This document shows, one piece after another, positions 46,901-60,129 of a DNA stretch of 64,000 bases. The stretch is from Hydractinia symbiolongicarpus (lineage: Eukaryota > Cnidaria > Hydrozoa > Anthoathecata > Hydractiniidae). Made by a program: the position numbers and the translations under genes. The stretch is from the NCBI RefSeq assembly GCF_029227915.1, contig NC_079876.1, positions 4,280,001 through 4,344,000 of the forward strand, in the 5' to 3' direction. Within the stretch, counting starts at the first letter, position 1. Each line of letters opens with the position of its first letter. Below the pieces are notes generated by a model. It saw only the letters and a list, made by a program, of their open reading frames with translations. It searched no databases and had not been told where the DNA came from.

Positions 46901-49900
46901 TTCACATTTATAAGGTCACAGCCCAAAATCAGTTCAATTAAGTCCCACAGTCAATTGTTTCACTGTTAAAAGCGATGCAATCTAGTAATACCGGAAAGAT
47001 ATCACGAAATACATGTTGGTAAGAATATGTGACTCAACCGTTGTAGCTCAAACGGATTGATACTGTTAGAAAGTCAATGAAATGTACTTTTTGAAACTGT
47101 CTCTATTTCTTCATGGCGGGATTACGGCTGGGATTGGTCTTACAGCAAGAAATGACATATTTATCTAAATTTTTAAATGAAGCGCTACCACAGCGCCCAG
47201 TGTAATCGCTGAGTTCCGGTAATCATGTCAAATTATAAAGAATGTTATTTCTTGGAGTCCAATTGTCTCATTTATAACATTTATAAGATCACAGTCAAAA
47301 ATCAGTTCAATTTAATCCCACAGTCAATCATTTAAATGTTAAAAGAGATGCAACCTAATAATATGAGAAAATTATCGCTAAATACATGTTCGTACGAATA
47401 TATGACTCATCCGTTGTAACTCAAACGGACTGACACCGTTAGAAAGTCAATGAAATGTAGTTTTTGAAACTGTCTCTATTTCTTCAGTGCGGGATAACGG
47501 CTAGGATTGGTCCCAGAGTAAAAAATGACTTATTCTTATAAACTTTTAAATGAAGCGCTACACAGCGCCCAGTGTAATCGCTGAGTTCCGGCAATCATGT
47601 GAAATTAAGAAGAATGTTATTTCTTGGAGTCCAACTTTCTCACTTATAACATTTATAACGTCACAGTCCAAAATCAGTTCAATTAAGTCCCACAGTCAAT
47701 CGTTTCACTGTTAAAAGCAATGCAACCTATTAATATGAGAAAAATATCGCTAAATGCATGTTTGTACGAATATGTGACACAAACGTTGTAACTTAAATGG
47801 ACTGATACTGTTAGAAAGTCATTGAAATGTAGTTCTTGAAGCTGTCAATATTTCTTCAGCGCGTCCTAACGGCTATGATTGGTCCCACAGTACAAAATGA
47901 CTTATTTATCTAAATTTTTAAATGAAGCGCTACTACAGCGCCCAGTGTAATCGCTGAGTTCCGGCGAACACATCAAATTAGGAAGAATGTTTTTCTTGGA
48001 GTCCAATTGTCTCATTTATCACATTTATCAGGTCACAGTCCAAAGTTCGTTCAATTAAGTACCACATTCAATCGTTTCACTTTTAAAAGCGATGCAACCT
48101 AGTAATAACAGATAAATATCGCTAAATACATGTTGGTACGAATATGTGACCCAACGATTGTAACTCAAACGGACTGACACCGTTAGAAAGTCAATGAAAT
48201 TTAGTTTTTGAAACTGTCGCTATTCTTCAGCGCGCGATAACGGCTAGGATTAGTGCCACGGTAAAGAATGACTTATTTATCTAAATTTTTAAATGAAGCG
48301 CTACCACAGCGCCCAGTGTAATCGCTGAGTTCCGGCAATCATGTCAAATTAAAAAGAATGTTATTTCTTGGAGTCCAATTGTCTCACTTATAACATTTAT
48401 AAAGTCACAGTCCAAAATCAGTTCAATTAAGTCCCACAGTCAATCGTTTCACTGTTAAAAGCGATGCAACCTAGTAATATCAGAAAAATATCGCCAAATA
48501 CATGTTGGTACGAATATGTGACCAAACCGTTGTAACTCAAACGGACTGACATCGATAGAAAGTCCGTGAAAAATAGTATTTGAAACTGTCTCTATTTCTT
48601 CAGCGCGCGCTAACGGCTAGGATTCGTCCCACGGCTAAAAAGTGACTTTTTTATCTACACTTTTAAATGAAGCGCTACCACAGCGCCCGGAGTAATCGCT
48701 GAGTTACGGCAATCATGTCAAATTAAGAAGAATGTTATTTCTTGGAGTCCAATTGTCTCACTTTCACATTTATAAGGTCACAGCCCAAAATCAGTTCAAT
48801 TAAGTCCCACAGTCAATTGTTTCACTGTTAAAAGCGATGCAATCTAGTAATACCGGAAAGATATCACGAAATACATGTTGGTAAGAATATGTGACTCAAC
48901 CGTTGTAGCTCAAACGGATTGATACTGTTAGAAAGTCAATGAAATGTACTTTTTGAAACTGTCTCTATTTCTTCATGGCGGGATTACGGCTGGGATTGGT
49001 CTTACAGCAAGAAATGACATATTTATCTAAATTTTTAAATGAAGCGCTACCACAGCGCCCAGTGTAATCGCTGAGTTCCGGTAATCATGTCAAATTATAA
49101 AGAATGTTATTTCTTGGAGTCCAATTGTCTCATTTATAACATTTATAAGATCACAGTCAAAAATCAGTTCAATTTAATCCCACAGTCAATCATTTAAATG
49201 TTAAAAGAGATGCAACCTAATAATATGAGAAAATTATCGCTAAATACATGTTGGTACGAATATATGACTCATCCGTTGTAACTCAAACGGACTGACACCG
49301 TTAGAAAGTCAATGAAATGTAGTTTTTGAAACTGTCTCTATTTCTTCAGTGCGGGATAACGGCTAGGATTGGTCCCAGAGTAAAAAATGACTTATTCTTA
49401 TAAATTTTTAAATGAAGCGCTACACAGCGCCCAGTGTAATCGCTGAGTTCCGGCAATCATGTCAAATTAAGAAGAATGTTATTTCTTGGAGTCCAACTTT
49501 CTCACTTATAACATTTATAACGTCACAGTCCAAAATCAGTTCAATTAAGTCCCACAGTCAATCGTTTCACTGTTAAAAGCAATGCAACCTATAAATATGA
49601 GAAAAATATCGCTAAATGCATGTTTGTACGAATATGTGACACAAACGTTGTAACTTAAATGGACTGATACTGTTAGAAAGTCATTGAAATGTAGTTCTTG
49701 AAGCTGTCAATATTTCTTCAGCGCGTCCTAACGGCTATGATTGGTCCCACAGTACAAAATGACTTATTTATCTAAATTTTTAAATGAAGCGCTACTACAG
49801 CGCCCAGTGTAATCGCTGAGTTCCGGCGAACACATCAAATTAGGAAGAATGTTTTTCTTGGAGTCCAATTGTCTCATTTATCACATTTATCAGGTCACAG

Positions 49901-50330
49901 TCCAAAGTTCGTTCAATTAAGTACCACATTCAATCGTTTCACTTTTAAAAGCGATGCAACCTAGTAATAACAGATAAATATCGCTAAATACATGTTGGTA
50001 CGAATATGTGACCCAACGATTGTAACTCAAACGGACTGACACCGTTAGAAAGTCAATGAAATTTAGTTTTTGAAACTGTCGCTATTCTTCAGCGCGCGAT
50101 AACGGCTAGGATTAGTGCCACGGTAAAGAATGACTTATTTATCTAAATTTTTAAATGAAGCGCTACCACAGCGCCCAGTGTAATCGCTGAGTTCCGGCAA
50201 GCACATCAAATTAGGAAGAATGTTTTTCTTGGAGTCCAATTGTCTCATTTATCACATTTATCAGGTCACAGTCCAAAGTTCGTTCAATTAAGTACCACAT
50301 TCAATCGTTTCACTTTTAAAAGCGATGCAA
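46610..50330 (+). repeat. 1862-bp tandem duplication (five monomers), first block
   Basis: About 46610-48470 is repeated at about 48472-50330. Shared rare variants include TCATGGCGGGATTACGG (47111 and 48973), TCATTTAAATGTTAAAAGAG, and GAAGCTGTCAATATTTC. The offset is 1862 bp, five monomers. Only occasional single-base differences appear between the copies, such as TGTTCGTACG against TGTTGGTACG. Confidence 0.85.
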
Positions 50331-53284
50331 CCTAGTAATAACAGATAAATATCGCTAAATACATGTTGGTACGAATATGTGACTCAGCTGTTGTAACTCA
50401 AGCGGATTGATACTGTTAGAAAGTCAATGAAATGTACTTTTTGAAACTGTCGCTATTTTTTCAGAGCGGGATAACGGCTAGGATTGGTCCCACAGTAAGA
50501 AATGACTTATTTATCTAAATTCTTAAATGAAGCGCTACCACAGCGCCCAGTGTAATCGCTGAGTTCCGGCAATCATGTCAAATTAAAAAGAATGTTATTT
50601 CTTGGAGTCCAATTGTCTCACTTATAACATTTATAAGATCACAGTCAAAAATCAGTTCAATTTAATCCCACAGTCAATCATTTCACTGTTAAAAGCGATG
50701 CAACCTAATAATATGAGAAAATTATCGCTAAATACATGTTGGTACGAATATATGACTCATCCGTTGTAACTCAAACGGACTGACACCGTTAGAAAGTCAA
50801 TGAAATGTAGTTTTTGAAACTGTCTCTATTTCTTCAGTGCGGGATAACGGCTAGGATTGGTCCCACAGTACAAAATGACTTATTTATCTAAATTTTTAAA
50901 TGAAGCGCTACCACAGCGCCCAGTGTAATCGCTGAGTTCCGGCAAGCACATCAAATTAGGAAGAATGTTTTTCTTGGAGTCCAATTGTCTCATTTATCAC
51001 ATTTATCAGGTCACAGTCCAAAGTTCGTTCAATTAAGTACCACATTCAATCGTTTCACTTTTAAAAGCGATGCAACCTAGAAATAACAGATAAATATCGC
51101 TAAATACATGTTGGTACGAATATGTGACCCAACGATTGTAACTCAAACGGACTGACACCGTTAGAAAGTCAATGAAATGCAGTTTTTGAAACTGTCGCTA
51201 TTCTTCAGTGTGCGATAACGGCTAGGATTGGTGCCACGGTAAAGAATGACTTATTTATCTAAATATTTAAATGAAGCGCTACCACAGCGCCCAGTGTAAT
51301 CGCTGAGTTCCGGCAAGCACATCAAATTAGGAAAAATGTTATTTCTTGGAGTCCAATTGTCTCATTTATCACATTTATCAGGTCACAGTCCAAAGTTCGT
51401 TCAATTAAGTACCACATTCAATCGTTTCACTGTTAAAAGCGATGCAACATAGTAATAACAGATAAATATGGCTAAATACATGTTGGTACGAATATGTGAC
51501 CCAACCGTTGTAACTCAAACGGACTGACATCGATAGAAAGTCCGTGAAAAGTAGTATTTGAAACTGTCTCTATTTCTTCAGCGCGCGCTAACGGCTAGGA
51601 TTCGTCACACGGCTAAAACGTGATTTTTTTATCTTAATTTTCAAATGAAGCGCTACCACAGGGACCAGTGTAATCTCTGAGTTGCGGCAATCATGTCAAA
51701 TTAGGAAGAATGTTATTTCTTGGAGTCCAATTGTCTTACTTTTTCATTTATAAGGTCACAGCCCAAAATCAGTTCAAATAAGTCCCACAGTCAATCGTTT
51801 CACTGTTGAAAGCGATACAACCTAGTAATACAGGAAGGATATCACGAAATACATGTTGGTACGAATATGTGACTCAACCGTTGTAACACAAATGGATTGA
51901 TACTGTTACAAATTCAATGAAATGTAGTTTTTGAAACTGTCTCTATTTCTTCGGCGCGGGATAACGGCTAGGATTGGTCCCACAGTAAAAAATGACTTAT
52001 TAATCTAAATTTTTAAATGAAGCGCTACCACAGCGCCCAGTGTAATCGCTGAGTTCCTGCAATCACGTCAAATTAAGAGGAATGCTATTTCTTGGAGTCC
52101 AATTGTCTCATTTATCAAATTTATCAGGTCACAGTCCAAAGTTGGTTCAATTAAGTCCCACAGTCAATCGTTTTATTGTTAAAAGCGATGCAATCTAGAA
52201 ATATCAGAAAAATATCCCTAAATAATGGTTGGTACGAATATGTGACCCAACCATTGTAACTCAAACGGACTGACACCGTTAGAAAGTCAATGAAATGTAG
52301 TTTTTGAAACTGTCGCTATTCTTCAGCGCGCAATAACGGCTAGGATTGGTCCCACGGTAAAGAATGACTTATTTATCTAAATTTTTAAATGAAGCGCTAC
52401 CACAGCGCCCAGTGTAATCGCTGAGTTCCGGCAAGCACATCAAATTAGGAAGAATGTTTTTCTTGGAGTCCAATTGTCTCATTTATCACATTTATCAGGT
52501 CACAGTCCAAAGTTCGTTCAATTAAGTACCACATTCAATCGTTTCACTTTTAAAAGCGATGTAACTTAGTAATAACAGATAATATCGCTAAATACATGTT
52601 GGTACGAATATGTGACCCAACGATTGTAACTCAAACGGACTGACACCGTTAGAAAGTCAATGAAATGTAGTTTTTGAAACTGTCGCTATTCTTCAGCGCG
52701 CGATAAGGGCTAGGATTGGTGCCACAGTAAAGAATGACTTATTTATCTAAATATTTAAATGAAGCGCTACCACAGCGCCCAGGGTAATCGCTGAGTTCCG
52801 GCAAGCACATCAAATTAGGAAGAATGTTATTTCTTGGAGTCCAATTGTCTCATTTATCACATTTATCAGGTCACAGTCCAAAGTTCGTTCAATTAAGTAC
52901 CACCTTCAATCGTTTCACTTTTAAAAGCGATGCAACCTAGTAAAAACAGATAAATATCGCTAAATACATGTTGGTACGAATATGTGACCCAACGATGGTA
53001 ACTCAAACGGACTGACATCGATAGAAAGTCCGTGAAAAGTAGTATTTGAAACTGTCTCTATTTTTTCAGCGCGCGCTAACGGCTAGGATTCGTCACACGG
53101 CTAAAACATGACTTTTTAATCTTAATTTTCAAATGAAGCGCTACCACTGGGACCTGTGTAATCGCTGAGTTGCGGCAATCATGTCAAATTAGGAAGAATG
53201 TTTTTCTTGGAGTCCAATTGTCTCATTTATCACATTTATCAGGTCACAGTCCAAAGTTCGTTCAATTAAGTACCACATTCAATC

Positions 53285-53305
53285 GTTTCACTTTTAAACT
53301 CAAAC
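53285..53305 (+). repeat. Unique internal deletion junction in a monomer
   Basis: The sequence runs TTTCACTTTTAAACTCAAAC, skipping about 80 bp that normally lie between CACTTTTAAAAGCG and TTGTAACTCAAACGG. The breakpoint shares the short word TAA on both sides. I found this junction only once, so it is younger than, or was not spread like, the short-monomer deletion. Confidence 0.7.
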
Positions 53306-53459
53306 GGACTGACATCGATAAAAAGTCCGTGAAAAGTAGTATTTGAAACTGTCTCTATTTCTTCAGCGCGCGCTAACGGCTAGGATTCGTCACACGGCTA
53401 AAACATGACTTTTTAATCTTAATTTTCAAATGAAGCGCTACCACAGGGACCTGTGTAAT

Positions 53460-56400
53460 CGCTGAGTTCCGGCAAGCACATCAAATTAGGAAGAATGTTA
53501 TTTCTTGGAGTCCAATTGTCTCATTTATCACATTTATCAGGTCACAGTCCAAAGTTAGTTCAATTAAGTACCACATTCAATCGTTACACTGTTAAAAGCG
53601 ATGCAACATAGTAATAACAGATAAATATCGCTAAATACATGTTGGTACGAATATGTGACCCAACCGTTGTTACTCAAACGGACTGACATCGATAGAAAGT
53701 CCGTGAAAAGTAGTATTTGAAACTCTCTCTATTTCTTTAGCGCGCGCTAACGGCTAGGATTCGTCACACGGCTAAAACATGACTTTTTAATCTTAATTTT
53801 CAAATGAAGCGCTACCACAGGGACCTGTGTAATCGCTGAGTTCCGGCAAGCACATCAAATTAGGAAGAATGTTATTTCTTGGAGTCCAATTGTCTCATTT
53901 ATCACATTTATCAGGTCACAGTCCAAAGTTAGTTCAATTAAGTACCACATTCAATCGTTACACTGTTAAAAGCGATGCAACATAGTAATAACAGATAAAT
54001 ATCGCTAAATACATGTTGGCACGAATATGTGACCCAACCGTTGTAACTCAAACGGACTGACATCGATAGAAAGTCCGTGAAAAGTAGTATTTGAAACTGT
54101 CTCTATTTCTTCAGCGCGCGCTAACGGCTAGGATTCGTCACACGGCTAAAACGTGATTTTTTTATCTTACTTTTCAAATGAAGCGCTACCACAGGGACCA
54201 GTGTAATCGCTGAGTTGCGGCAATCATGTCAAATTAGGAAGAATGTTATTTCTTGGAGTCCAATTGTCTTACTTTTTCATTTATAAGGTCACAGCCCAAA
54301 ATCAGTTCAATTAAGTCCCACAGTCAATCGTTTCACTGTTAAAAGCGATACAACCTAGTAATACCGGAAGGATATCACGAAATACATGTTGGTACGAATA
54401 TGTGACTCAACCGTTGTAACACAAATGGATTGATACTGTTACAAATTCAATGAAATGTAGTTTTTGAAACTGTCTCTATTTCTTCGTCGCGGGATAACGG
54501 CTAGGATTGGTCCCACAGTAAAAAATGACTTATTAATCTAAATTTTTAAATGAGGCGCTACCACAGCGCCCAGTGTGATCGCTGATTTCCGGCAAGCACA
54601 TCAAATTAGGAAGAATGTTATTTCTTGGAGTTCAATTGTCTCATTTATCACATTTATCAGGTCACAGTCCAAAGTTAGTTCAATTAAGTACCACATTCAA
54701 TCGTTACACTGTTAAAAGCGATGCAACATAGTAATAACAGATAAATATCGCTAAATACATGTTGGTACGAATATGTGACCCAACCGTTGTTACTCAAACG
54801 GACTGATATCGATAGAAAGTCCGTGAAAAGTAGTATTTGAAACTCTCTCTATTTCTTTAGCGCGCGCTAACGGCTAGGATTCGTCACACGGCTAAAACAT
54901 GACTTTTTAATCTTAATTTTCAAATGAAGCGCTACCACAGGGACCTGTGTAATTGCTGAGTTCCGGCAAGCACATCAAATTATGAAGAATGTTATTTCTT
55001 GGAGTCCAATTGTCTCATTTATCACATTTATCAGGTCACAGTCCAAAGTTAGTTCAATTAAGTACCACATTCAATCGTTACACTGTTAAAAGCGATGCAA
55101 CATAGTAATAACAGATAAATATCGCTAAATACATGTTGGTACGAATATGTGACCCAACCGTTGTAACTCAAACGGACTGACATCGATAGAAAGTCCGTGA
55201 AAAGTAGTATTTGAAACTGTCTCTATTTCTTCAGCGCGCGCTAACGGCTAGGATTCGTCACACGGCTAAAACGTGATTTTTTTATCTTACTTTTCAAATG
55301 AAGCGCTACCACAGGGACCAGTGTAATCGCTGAGTTGCGGCAATCATGTCAAATTAGGAAGAATGTTATTTCTTGGAGTCCAATTGTCTTACTTTTTCAT
55401 TTATAAGGTCACAGCCCAAAATCAGTTCAATTAAGTCCCACAGTCAATCGTTTCACTGTTAAAAGCGGTGCAACCTAGTATTAACAGATAAATATCCCTA
55501 AATACATGTTGGTACGAATATGTTAACCAACCGTTGTAACTCAAATGGACTGACATCGATAGAAAGTCAGTGAAATGTAGTATTTGAAACTGTCGCTATT
55601 TCTTCAGCTCGCGATAACGGATAGGATTGGTCCCACAGTAAAGAATGACTTATTTATCTAAATTTTTAAATGAAGTGCTACCCCAGCGCCCAGTGTAATC
55701 GCTGAGTTCCGGCAATCACGTCAAATTAAGAAGAATGTTACTTCTTGGAGTTCAATTGTCTCACTTAAAAAATTTATCAGGTCACAGTCCAAAGTTGGTT
55801 CAATTAAGTCCCACAGTCAATCGTTTCATTGTTAAAAGCGATGCAATCTAGAAATATCAGAAAAATATCGCTAAATAATGGTTGGTACGAATATGTGACC
55901 CAACCATTGTAACTCAAACGGACTGACACCGTTAAAAAGTCAATGAAATGTAGTTTTTGAAACTGTCGCTATTCTTCAGCGCGCGATAAGGGCTAGGATT
56001 GGTGCCACAGTAAAGAATGACTTATTAATCTAAATTTTTAAATGAAGCGCTACCACAGCGCCCAGTGTAATCGCTGAGTTCCGGCAAGCACATCAAATTA
56101 GGAAGAATGTTATTTCTTGGAGTTCAATTGTCTCATTTATCACATTTATCAGGTCACAGTCAAAAGTTCGTTCAATTAAGTACCACATTCAATCGTTTCA
56201 CTTTTAAAAGCGATGCAACCTAGTAATAACAGATAAATATCGCTAAATACATGTTGGTACGTATATTTGACCCAACCGTTGTTACTCAAACGGACTGACA
56301 TCGATAGAAAGTCCGTGAAAAGTAGTATTTGAAACTGTCTCTATTTCTTTAGCGCGCGCTAACGGCTAGGATTCGTCACACGGCTAAAACATGACTTTTT

Positions 56401-59400
56401 AATCCTAATTTTCAAATGAAGCGCTACCACAGGGACCTGTGTAATCGCTGAGTTCCGGCAAGCACATCAAATTAGGAAGAATGTTATTTCTTGGAGTCCA
56501 ATTGTCTCATTTATCACATTTATCAGGTCACAGTCCAAAGTTAGTTCAATTAAGTACCACATTCAATCGTTACACTGTTAAAAGCGATGCAACATAGTAA
56601 TAACAGATAAATATCGCTAAATACATGTTGGTACGAATATGTGACCCAACCGTTGTTACTCAAACGGACTGATATCGATAGAAAGTCCGTGAAAAGTAGT
56701 ATTTGAAACTCTCTCTATTTCTTTAGCGCGCGCTAACGGCTAGGATTCGTCACACGGCTAAAACATGACTTTTTAATCTTAATTTTCAAATGAAGCGCTA
56801 CCACAGGGACCTGTGTAATTGCTGAGTTCCGGCAAGCACATCAAATTAGGAAGAATGTTATTTCTTGGAGTCCAATTGTCTCATTTATCACATTTATCAG
56901 GTCATAGTCCAAAGTTAGTTCAATTAAGTACCACATTCAATCGTTACACTGTTAAAAGCGATGCAACATAGTAATAACAGATAAATATCGCTAAATACAT
57001 GTTGGTACGAATATGTGACCCAACCGTTGTAACTCAAACGGACTGACATCGATAGAAAGTCCGTGAAAAGTAGTATTTGAAACTGTCTCTATTTCTTCAG
57101 CGCGCGCTAACGGCTAGGATTCGTCACACGGCTAAAACGTGATTTTTTTATCTTACTTTTCAAATGAAGCGCTACCACAGGGACCAGTGTAATCGCTGAG
57201 TTGCGGCAATCATGTCAAATTAGGAAGAATGTTATTTCTTGGAGTCCAATTGTCTTACTTTTTCATTTATAAGGTCACAGCCCAAAATCAGTTCAATTAA
57301 GTCCCACAGTCAATCGTTTCACTGTTAAAAGCGATACAACCTAGTAATACCGGAAGGATATCACGAAATACATGTTGGTACGAATATGTGACTCAACCGT
57401 TGTAACACAAATGGATTGATACTGTTACAAATTCAATGAAATGTAGTTTTAGACACTGTCTCTATTTCTTCGTCGCGGGATAACGGCTAGGATTGGTCCC
57501 ACAGTGAAAAATGACTTATTAATCTAAATTTTTAAATGAAGCGCTACCACAGCGCCCAGTGTAATCGCTGAGTTCCGGCAAGCACATCAAATTAGGAAGA
57601 ATGTTATTTCTTGGAGTTCAATTGTCTCATTCATCACATTTATCAGGTCACAGTCCAAAGTTCGTTCAATTAAGTACCACATTCAATCGTTTCACTTTTA
57701 AAAGCGATGCAACCTAGTAATAACAGATAAATATCGCTAAATACATGTTGGTACGAATATGTGACCCAACCGTTGTTACTCAAACGGACTGACATCGATA
57801 GAAAGTCCGTGAAAAGTAGTATTTGAAACTGTCTCTATTTCTTTAGCGCGCGCTAACGGCTAGGATTCGTCACACGGCTAAAACATGACTTTTTAATCTT
57901 AATTTTCAAATGAAGCGCTACCACAGGGACCTGTGTAATCGCTGAGTTCCGGCAAGCACATCAAATTAGGAAGAATGTTATTTCTTGGAGTCCAATTGTC
58001 TCATTTATCACATTTATCAGGTCACAGTCCAAAGTTAGTTCAATTAAGTACCACATTCAATCGTTACACTGTTAAAAGCGATGTAACATAGTAATAACAG
58101 ATAAATATCGCTAAATACATGTTGGTACGAATATGTGACCCAACCGTTGTAACTCAAACGGACTGAAATCGATAGAAAGTCCGTGAAAAGTAGTATTTGA
58201 AACTGTCTCTATTTCTTCAGCGCGCGCTAACGGCTAGGATTCGTCACACGGCTAAAACGTGATTTTTTTATCTTACTTTTCAAATGAAGCGCTACCACAG
58301 GGACCAGTGTAATCGCTGAGTTGCGGCAATCATGTCAAATTAGGAAGAATGTTATTTCTTGGAGTCCAATTGTCTTACTTTTTCATTTATAAGGTCACAG
58401 CCCAAAATCAGTTCAATTAAGTCCCACAGTCAATCGTTTCACTGTTAAAAGCGATACAACCTAGTAATACCGGAAGGATATCACGAAATACATGTTGGTA
58501 CGAATATGTGACTCAACAGTTGTAACACAAATGGATTGATACTGTTACAAATTCAATGAAATGTAGTTTTTGAAACTGTCTCTATTTCTTCGTCGCGGGA
58601 TAACGGCTAGGATTGGTCCCACAGTAAAAAATGACTTATTAATCTAAATTTTTAAATGAAGCGCTACCACAGCGCCCAGTGTAATCGCTGAGTTCCGGCA
58701 AGCACATCAAATTAGGAAGAATGTTATTTCTTGGAGTTCAATTGTCTCATTTATCACATTTATCAGGTCACAATCCAAAGTTCGTTCAATTAAGTACCAC
58801 ATTCAATCGTTTCACTTTTAAAAGCGATGCAACCTAGTAATAACAGATAAATATCGCTAAATACATGTTGGTACGAATATGTGACCCAACCGTTGTTACT
58901 CAAACGGACTGACATCGATAGAAAGTCCGTGAAAAGTAGTATTTAAACCTGTCTCTATTTCTTTAGCGCGCGCTAACGGCTAGGATTCGTCACACGGCTA
59001 AAACATGACTTTTTAATCTTAATTTTCAAATGAAGCGCTACCACAGGGACCTGTGTAATCGCTGAGTTCCGGCAAGCACATCAAATTAGAAAGAATGTTA
59101 TTTCTTGGAGTCCAATTGTCTCATTTATCACATTTATCAGGTCACAGTCCAAAGTTAGTTCAATTAAGTACCACATTCAATCGTTACACTGTTAAAAGCG
59201 ATGCAACATAGTAATAACAGATAAATATCGCTAAATACATGTTGGTACGAATATGTGACCCAATCATTGTAACTCAAACGGACTGACATCGATAGAAAGT
59301 CCGTGAAAAGTAGTATTTGAAACTGTCTCTATTTCTTCAGCGTGCGCTAACGCCTAGGATTCGTCACACGGCTAAAACGTGATTTTTTTATCTTACTTTT

Positions 59401-59900
59401 CAAATGAAGCGCTACCACAGGGACCAGTGTAATCGCAGAGTTGCGGCAATCATGTCAAATTAGGAAGAATGTTATTTCTTGGAGTCCAATTGTCTTACTT
59501 TTTCATTTATAAGGTCACAGCCCAAAATCAGTTCAATTAAGTCCCACAGTCAATCGTTTCACTGTTAAAAGCGATACAACCTAGTAATACCGGAAGGATA
59601 TCACGAAATACATGTTGGTACGAATATGTGACTCAACCGTTGTAACACAAATGGATTGATACTGTTACAAATTCAATGAAATGTAGTTTTTGAAACTGTC
59701 TCTATTTCTTCGGCGCGGGATAACGGCTAGGATTGGTCCCACAGTAAAAAATGACTTATTAATCTAAATTTTTAAATGAAGCGCTACCACAGCGCCCAGT
59801 GTAATCGCTGAGTTCCTGCAATCATGTCAAAGTAAGAGGAATGTTATTTCTTGTAGTCCAATTGTCTCATTTATCAAATTTATCAGGTCACAGTCCAAAG
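53460..59900 (+). repeat. 3-monomer higher-order repeat (about 1120 bp) region
   Basis: The marker TTCG(T/G)CGCGGGATAACGG occurs at about 57471, 58591 and 59711, spaced exactly 1120 bp. TTCGTTCAATTAAGTACC occurs at 57661 and 58781. A further copy of the marker at 54485 lies 2986 bp (eight monomers) before the first. The unit has three distinct monomers: a CGTTACACTG type, a CGTCACACGG/GTGATTTTTTTATC type, and an AAATGGATTGATACTGTTAC type. Confidence 0.78.
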
Positions 59901-60129
59901 TTAGTTCAATTAAGTCCCACAGTCAATCGTTTCATTGTTAAAAGCTATGCAACCTAGCAATATCAGAAAAATATCGCTAAATATATGTTAGTGCGAATAT
60001 GTGACCCAACCGTTGTAACTCAAACGGACTGACACGGTTAGAAAGTCAATGAAATGTAGTTTTTGAAACTTTCGCTATTTCTTCAGCGCGCGATAACGGC
60101 TAGGATTGGTCACACGGTAAAGAATGATT

